Assembly (NCBI GenBank): GCA_028292435.1
Contig: JAQGMI010000084.1
Location: 1-41,921, forward strand
Length of the DNA: 41,921 nucleotides
Direction of reading: 5' to 3'
DNA from: Betaproteobacteria bacterium
Lineage (GTDB): Bacteria; Pseudomonadota; Gammaproteobacteria; Burkholderiales; SG8-41
Part shown: one piece after another, positions 37,437 to 41,921 of the stretch
Layout: every line of letters starts with the position of its first letter
Position numbering within the stretch: the stretch's first letter is position 1
The notes under the pieces: model-generated
Databases searched by the model: none
Seen by the model: only the letters and a program-made list of their open reading frames with translations
Told to the model about the DNA's origin: nothing
Translations under genes and position numbers: made by a program

Positions 37437-38519
37437 ATGAGTGACAGCAGCAAACACAATCCCGGCGGACTGGAAATCGCACGCCGTTATCTGCCCGTCA
37501 TCGCGCTGTTTGCTGCGGTCTCGGTCGTGGTTCTGCTCGCCTGGTACGTGATCGACGTCTTTTTTCTCGCGTTCGCCGGCATTTTGTTGGCAATCACGTT
37601 GCGCGCGCCGGCAACCTGGCTGGCGACACGCACTCGCTTAAGCGAAGGCTGGGCGCTCGCCGTTGTCATAGCGGCAATCTTGGTTGCGCTCGGCATCACC
37701 GGGTGGTTTTTCGGTCACAGTCTTGCCGGGCAGTTTGCAACACTCGCCCGCAGAGTTCCCGAAGCTGTCGAGAAACTGCGCGGCTATATGGCCCAATTCG
37801 ACTGGTTGATCAGCCCGGATGCCGGGCGTGAGTGGCTGAAGAACGCGGGCAGCATGGTTGGCCGGGGCCTCACCGTCGTTGCCGCCACGTTCGGCGTCGC
37901 CGCCAATTTCGTGATTGTGCTCTTCTGCGGGATCTTCTTCGCAATCCAGCCCGCGCTTTACTTGCACGGCTTTCTGCGCCTTGTTCCGCCCGCCCGTCGC
38001 CAGCGCCTCAATGAGGTCATCGACGCCAGCGGTCACCTGCTGCGGCGCTGGGTACTCGGCCAATTGCTTTTAATGCTCATCATTTTCGTGATGACGTTTG
38101 TCGGCTTATGGCTGCTCGGTGTACCCCTGCCGTTCGCGCTTGCGCTGATTGCCGGTTTGCTGGAGTTCATTCCGTATCTCGGACCCATATTGTCGGCGGT
38201 GCCGGCTGTGCTCGTTGCCTTATCCGATAGCCCCGCGTTGGCTGGCTATGTAATCCTGCTTTACGTGGGGTTGCAGTCTGTCGAGGGCTATGTATTGCAG
38301 CCTTTAATTCAACAGCGCGCAGTGGATCTGCCGCCGGCGACGGTGTTGCTGTCGCAGGTGATTCTCGGCATCCTCGTCGGCGCGGTCGGCATCATGCTCG
38401 CCACACCGGTCGCTGCCACGATGATGGTGGCGATTCAAATGCTCTACATCGAAGATGTGCTGGGTGAGCGCAACAAAACCACCGCGGCTCAAATCCCGCG
38501 CGGCAAAAGTTCGCGCTAG
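37437..38519 (+). CDS. AI-2E family (PerM-like) permease
   Basis: This 360-residue membrane protein belongs to the AI-2E transporter/PerM family (formerly UPF0118). It has N-terminal paired helices (about 18-58), a central amphipathic region and a C-terminal hydrophobic half with the family pattern LLEFIPYLGPILSAVPA (about 240-256) and GYVLQPLIQQRAVDLPP. Family members include a quorum-signal exporter and sodium/proton antiporters, so the substrate is open. It diverges from the MFS operon and ends 7 bp before the convergent RidA-type gene. Confidence 0.9.
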   Translation: MSDSSKHNPGGLEIARRYLPVIALFAAVSVVVLLAWYVIDVFFLAFAGILLAITLRAPATWLATRTRLSEGWALAVVIAAILVALGITGWFFGHSLAGQFATLARRVPEAVEKLRGYMAQFDWLISPDAGREWLKNAGSMVGRGLTVVAATFGVAANFVIVLFCGIFFAIQPALYLHGFLRLVPPARRQRLNEVIDASGHLLRRWVLGQLLLMLIIFVMTFVGLWLLGVPLPFALALIAGLLEFIPYLGPILSAVPAVLVALSDSPALAGYVILLYVGLQSVEGYVLQPLIQQRAVDLPPATVLLSQVILGILVGAVGIMLATPVAATMMVAIQMLYIEDVLGERNKTTAAQIPRGKSSR

Positions 38520-38526
38520 GCCGCAG

Positions 38527-39831
38527 TTAAGGCGCGTAGACCCACAAGTCGAGTTGCACCGCGCAGCCCGGCACCGGCAGGAACGGCACCTGGACGGCCG
38601 AAAACGGCAGATATTGCCCGGGCAACTGCTGCTCCCAGACGCGATAGGCGGGATAGAAATCTTTAAGGTCCGTATGGTATTGCTGAATTCGCACCACATT
38701 GGCCAGCGACGTTCCAGCCGCGCGGCAGATTTTTTCGGCGTTAACGAGCATCGCCTGCATCTGCGCCTGCACGCTCGAGCCGAAGTAAGGTTGCGCCGGA
38801 TCGATGCGCGCTGAAGGCGCCAATCCGTTTTCATCGACAGGCAATAGTCCGGAAATAAACAAGAGATCGCCGGCGCGCACGGCCTGGCTGTATCCCTTGA
38901 ACGCGGGCACGACGCCGGCATCGATGATCTCTTTGCGCGTCGTGCCGGCATCCGTCAGCGCAATCGTGTTGATTTCAATGCGCGCATCCGCCAGAAAAAA
39001 ACCGGGCGTCGCGGCCGGTATCAACGTGGTTGCGGGCTTCGCTTTCGGGAAGAACTTCGACCACACTTCATTGAACGGCGCGAAGTCTTCGACGTCGCGC
39101 AGATAAACCTGGCATTTGACGATGTTCTTTAACGATGAGCCTGCGGCTTTGAGCGCAGGCTCGATTTTCTCGCGAATGATGAATTCCGCTTCGAGTTTGA
39201 TCGGCAGCCCCTTCCACAAATGGCCTTGCGGCATGCGTGCTTCAGCCGCCAGCCCTTCGCCGAACGTGAACGAATCTGCCATGCGGCCGGCGACGAATAC
39301 GTAATCGCCCGCGGCCAGCGCAAGGCTGTAGCCCGAGGTTGCATGGACGGCCTGGCCTGGTGGCCGGATGTGGCGAGGCCGAAAATTATTTTGCGGCACG
39401 ATGCCGATCATATGCACTTCGATTTCCTGTCCCGGCAACAGGAAGCCCTGAGTAAGCGTGGAGGTGCTCGGCGGGATATGGTCCTTCAACATCGCGCGCC
39501 GTGCATCATGATAAGACTCGACGGCGTGGCCCGACGTGTAATTCTGGTCGACGCGCACGATATTCCGCAGATCGCCGCCGCCCGCCTTGAACACCGCTGC
39601 GGTATTCCGGAAGATTTGCTCCGCTTCCCGCCGCAGTTTCGGACTGGCCCAATGCGGAGCGTCCGCTTGCAGGACGTCAGCCGCCATCCCGCGTGCATAG
39701 TCGGCAACACCCTTATGGCCGGTTGCAAAAATCCAGCGTCCCGCGCGCATGCCGGGCGCATAACGAATGTTTCCCTGCGGAATGACGACCGGCTGCAACG
39801 CTTTGACGGATGGCTTTCGAGTCCTCGCCAT
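38527..39831 (-). CDS. Triple RidA (YjgF/YER057c/UK114)-domain protein
   Basis: This 434-residue protein contains three tandem RidA-like domains (about 12-147, 150-298 and 302-434). Each repeats the pattern of a strand with R/L-W/V/L-IFxxG, a helix with an A-G-G/S-x-L-x-N-I-V element (GGGDLRNIVRV, AGSSLKNIVKC, AGTSLANVVRI), and a final strand pair. RidA is normally a 130-residue homotrimer, so this chain could fold as an internal trimer. The arginine that binds the substrate carboxylate in RidA (within P-x-R-S) is absent in all three domains (PPSTST, KPATTL, LPFSAV), so imine deaminase activity is doubtful. AGGAAA 5 nt upstream supports the start. No signal peptide is seen. Confidence 0.82.
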   Translation of the reverse strand: MARTRKPSVKALQPVVIPQGNIRYAPGMRAGRWIFATGHKGVADYARGMAADVLQADAPHWASPKLRREAEQIFRNTAAVFKAGGGDLRNIVRVDQNYTSGHAVESYHDARRAMLKDHIPPSTSTLTQGFLLPGQEIEVHMIGIVPQNNFRPRHIRPPGQAVHATSGYSLALAAGDYVFVAGRMADSFTFGEGLAAEARMPQGHLWKGLPIKLEAEFIIREKIEPALKAAGSSLKNIVKCQVYLRDVEDFAPFNEVWSKFFPKAKPATTLIPAATPGFFLADARIEINTIALTDAGTTRKEIIDAGVVPAFKGYSQAVRAGDLLFISGLLPVDENGLAPSARIDPAQPYFGSSVQAQMQAMLVNAEKICRAAGTSLANVVRIQQYHTDLKDFYPAYRVWEQQLPGQYLPFSAVQVPFLPVPGCAVQLDLWVYAP

Positions 39832-39951
39832 GCGGTTTTCCTTTTTATTTAAGCATCAGATACGCTCGATTATACGGCGGCGCCGCGCGCAGGCGTTTAT
39901 GCAAATCGGGCATAATCGGCTCATCCTCCTTCGTTTCGCCGCGAGCACTCC

Positions 39952-40923
39952 ATGAAAATTTACGCATTGTCACTGGCAGCAGCGCTCTTCGCTTGTCCGG
40001 CAATCGCAGCCGATCCGGTCATAAACTATCCGGTGCGACCGGTGCGCATGATCAATCCGTTTCCGCCAGGCGGCAGCAGCGACCCATCCTGCCGCTTACT
40101 CGCGGACGCGCTGACCAAATCGCTTGGACAACAGTTTGTCGTCGACAATCGCGGCGGCGGCAATGGCAATATCGGCACCGCGCTCGCGGCGAAATCGACC
40201 GCTGACGGTTACGTTCTCGTCTTCGCGTCGGGCACCACGTTCACCATCAATCCATTCATCTATTCAAATATGGGATTCGACCCCAAAAAAGATATTGACC
40301 CCATCATCAAATTCGGCAGCGTTCCAAACGTGCTCGTCGTTCACAACTCGGTGCCGGCGCGCACGCTCGCCGAATTTACGCAGTATGTGAAATCGCGTCC
40401 CGATGAATTGAACTATGCGTCGGCCGGCAATGGCAGCAGCATGCATCTCGCCGCCGAGCTCTATCAGAAAATGACCGGTACGCGCATGCGCCACATCCCC
40501 TATGTTTCCCCCGGCCTCGCAACCCAGGACACGATCGCCAATCGCACGCAATTGATCTTTCACTTGCTCCCGGCGGTCGCACAGCAGGCGCTTGCCGGCA
40601 ATGTGCGTGCGCTCGCGGTGCTCGCGCCCTCGCGCTCCGCCGTCCTGCCCGACGTCCCGACCACCAAAGAGGCCGGCATGCCGGGCCTGGAAGCTGGCAC
40701 CTGGTATACGGTGATGGCGCCTGCCGGCACGCCTGCCCACATCGTCAACCGGCTCAACAAGCAGATCAACGCGATTCTCACTGAACCCGTTTTCCTGAAG
40801 CGCGTGACCGACATGGGACTCACGACAATGGGGGGTTCGCCGGCCGACGTGACAGCCTACATCGCTTCCGAGTCGAGAAAATGGTCCGAGCTCGTACGCA
40901 GCGCAGGCGTAAAGATCGATTAG
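39952..40923 (+). CDS. Bug-family substrate-binding protein
   Basis: This 323-residue periplasmic receptor has a signal peptide ending near residue 20 (AIAADP), followed by YPVRPVRMINPFPPGGSSDPSC, VVDNRGGGNGNIG, KSTADGYVLVFASG, NYASAGNGSSMHL and LPDVPTTKEAGMPGLEAG. These are Bug/TctC hallmarks. It is the third such gene in the window and has no adjacent TctA/B. It diverges from the triple-RidA gene across 120 bp that hold -10-like boxes on both strands (TATAAT minus at 39874-39869; CATAAT plus at 39911-39916). Confidence 0.9.
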   Translation: MKIYALSLAAALFACPAIAADPVINYPVRPVRMINPFPPGGSSDPSCRLLADALTKSLGQQFVVDNRGGGNGNIGTALAAKSTADGYVLVFASGTTFTINPFIYSNMGFDPKKDIDPIIKFGSVPNVLVVHNSVPARTLAEFTQYVKSRPDELNYASAGNGSSMHLAAELYQKMTGTRMRHIPYVSPGLATQDTIANRTQLIFHLLPAVAQQALAGNVRALAVLAPSRSAVLPDVPTTKEAGMPGLEAGTWYTVMAPAGTPAHIVNRLNKQINAILTEPVFLKRVTDMGLTTMGGSPADVTAYIASESRKWSELVRSAGVKID

Positions 40924-40943
40924 ACAGACGCGGTATTTTTCCG

Positions 40944-40976
40944 ATTCGTTGTGTAGGGCACTGCTGACACACGAAT
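40944..40976. repeat. Imperfect inverted repeat after the third Bug gene
   Basis: Arms at 40944-40954 (ATTCGTTGTGT) and 40967-40976 (ACACACGAAT) pair with a single bulged base around a 12-nt loop. There is no T run on either side in the reading direction, so a classical terminator is unlikely; an operator for the downstream small gene or a 3' hairpin is possible. Confidence 0.4.
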
Positions 40977-41049
40977 ATCAGTTGCGCCGATGTCCCCCGC
41001 GTTGGGCGGTCAGTACCCTGATCGCTTAACTTCCAAGGAGGGAACACCA

Positions 41050-41286
41050 ATGTTTGGCCTTAGATCGCTCACCACCAGCCCCAAGCTCGCGATATTGACC
41101 ACTGCTGCGGCCGTCGCTTACGCCGGCTACAACATGATGAAAAATCGCAGGCAGGCGCTGCCCGCACCGGGACCCGCCAAACAGGATCCGGAGCAGCTCG
41201 ACCAGATGCTCGACACGGCACTTGAGGACAGCATGGCCGCGAGCGACCCCCCCTCGACCACGCAACCCGACGTTCGCCGCGCATAG
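41050..41286 (+). CDS. Small hypothetical membrane protein
   Basis: This 78-residue protein is not recognised. It has one hydrophobic stretch (about 12-30, LAILTTAAAVAYAGYNMM), a short basic segment (KNRR) that would place the C-terminus in the cytoplasm, and a Pro/Asp/Glu/Gln-rich tail. AAGGAGG about 8 nt before the ATG at 41050 is a strong ribosome-binding site and is the main reason to call the gene; the 20-codon upstream extension lacks one. Confidence 0.65.
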   Translation: MFGLRSLTTSPKLAILTTAAAVAYAGYNMMKNRRQALPAPGPAKQDPEQLDQMLDTALEDSMAASDPPSTTQPDVRRA

Positions 41287-41408
41287 TCAGCACGGCAGCA
41301 TGCCCAAACAACTGTAGGCAGGCACCCACACGAAGTTTAGGTTCGTTCCGATTGCGAGGCCGCTCCTGCGCGTCGATAGTTTGCACTTCGATATTAAAGG
41401 AGTTGATC

Positions 41409-41909
41409 ATGCATAAAGCATTACTCGCAGCGGGCGTTTTCGCACTGTCCGCCGCAATCGCGCCGGCAGCATTTGCGCGTGACGACAGCGCCAAATTCGC
41501 AAAAGAAGCGGCGGAAGGCGGCAAAGCCGAAGTCGAAATGGGCAAGCTGCTTGCCGACAAAGGTAGCAACCCGGACGTTAAAAAATTCGCGCAGATGATG
41601 GTCGATGACCATAGCAAGGCCAACAGCGAACTCGAGCAGATTGCTTCCAAAAAAGGAATCGCACTGCCCGCAGAGTTGGCACGCAAACACAAATCGGCCT
41701 ATGACAAATTCGCGAAAATGAGCGGCGACAAGCTCGACAAGGAATATATGAAAGACATGGTCAAGGACCATGAAGATGACGTGAAAGCGTTCAAAAAACA
41801 GGCGCAGGAAGGTAGCGATCCGGATGTCTCGGCATTTGCGAAGAAGACATTGCCGACGCTTGAAAACCATCTGCAGCTCTCGAAGTCGACTTACGGCAAG
41901 CTTAAATAA
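41409..41909 (+). CDS. DUF4142 (ferritin-like fold) exported protein
   Basis: This 166-residue protein has a signal peptide with likely cleavage after AFA (residue 23) and a Lys/Asp-rich helical body of the DUF4142 family, with its repeated pattern of AAEGGKAEVEMGKLLADK, VKKFAQMMVDDHSKAN and YMKDMVKDHEDDVKAFKKQ. The His residues in DDHSKAN, KDHEDD and ENHLQLS are at the positions typical of the ferritin-like fold. The family is periplasmic, often stress-linked, and of unknown function. AGGAG 6 nt before the ATG fixes the start. It follows the small membrane protein after 122 bp. Confidence 0.85.
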   Translation: MHKALLAAGVFALSAAIAPAAFARDDSAKFAKEAAEGGKAEVEMGKLLADKGSNPDVKKFAQMMVDDHSKANSELEQIASKKGIALPAELARKHKSAYDKFAKMSGDKLDKEYMKDMVKDHEDDVKAFKKQAQEGSDPDVSAFAKKTLPTLENHLQLSKSTYGKLK

Positions 41910-41921
41910 ACCCAGGCGGGG

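Overview
The window is a chromosomal segment of a high-GC (roughly 60 percent by eye) Gram-negative bacterium, most likely a betaproteobacterium of the Burkholderiales type. The signs are three Bug-family tricarboxylate-type receptors, an alaC-hom-thrC amino-acid operon, a surE-pcm-nlpD cluster and a MoxR/DUF58/TgpA operon. It is densely coded. No tRNA, rRNA, CRISPR array or insertion sequence is visible, and no gene-free stretch exceeds 300 bases; the longest, 27894-28162 between surE and an aminotransferase gene, holds only weak promoter-like sequence.

Layout. 1-4.6 kb: RNA helicase RhlE, a Tat-exported molybdopterin lipoprotein with its cytochrome b561 partner, and a divergent four-domain rhodanese. 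4.7-10.8 kb: a Bug receptor, a PAS-PAS-GGDEF-EAL cyclic-di-GMP protein, and clpB with a sigma-32 type promoter and an intrinsic terminator. 10.9-15 kb: a haloacid dehalogenase and an operon of a glutamate-synthase-like flavoprotein, a SorA-like sulfite dehydrogenase and its dihaem cytochrome c. 15-20 kb: nadC, then thrC, hom and alaC, with a relic copy of the AlaC C-terminus lying between alaC and hom. 20-25.5 kb: a Mth938-fold protein, an HDAC-like deacetylase and the MoxR/DUF58/TgpA operon. 25.5-28 kb: nlpD, pcm and surE, without the usual rpoS after nlpD. 28-32.6 kb: an aminotransferase, a CoA-transferase and an acyl-CoA dehydrogenase in series, then a nitrilase-family amidase. 32.7-37.2 kb: a Skp/OmpH chaperone, then a tightly coupled four-gene operon (MFS transporter, UGSC-type protein, uncharacterised 376-residue protein, Bug receptor). 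37.4-41.9 kb: an AI-2E/PerM-type permease, a triple-RidA protein, a third Bug receptor, a small membrane protein and a DUF4142 protein.

The most notable item is the UGSC-family gene at 35475-36080 (minus strand). It reads through an in-frame UGA at codon 96, inside the motif G-D-U-G-G-C. A perfect 7-bp hairpin with a 5-nt loop begins 11 nt after the UGA and places the loop 18 nt downstream, as expected for a bacterial SECIS element. Conventional gene calling would split this gene in two. It is joined by ATGA overlaps to both neighbours, so the MFS transporter, the selenoprotein and the uncharacterised protein are probably one functional system, with a Bug receptor as the last gene. A second theme is sulfur and redox chemistry: two different sulfite-oxidase-fold enzymes, a multi-rhodanese protein and the predicted selenoprotein lie within 36 kb.
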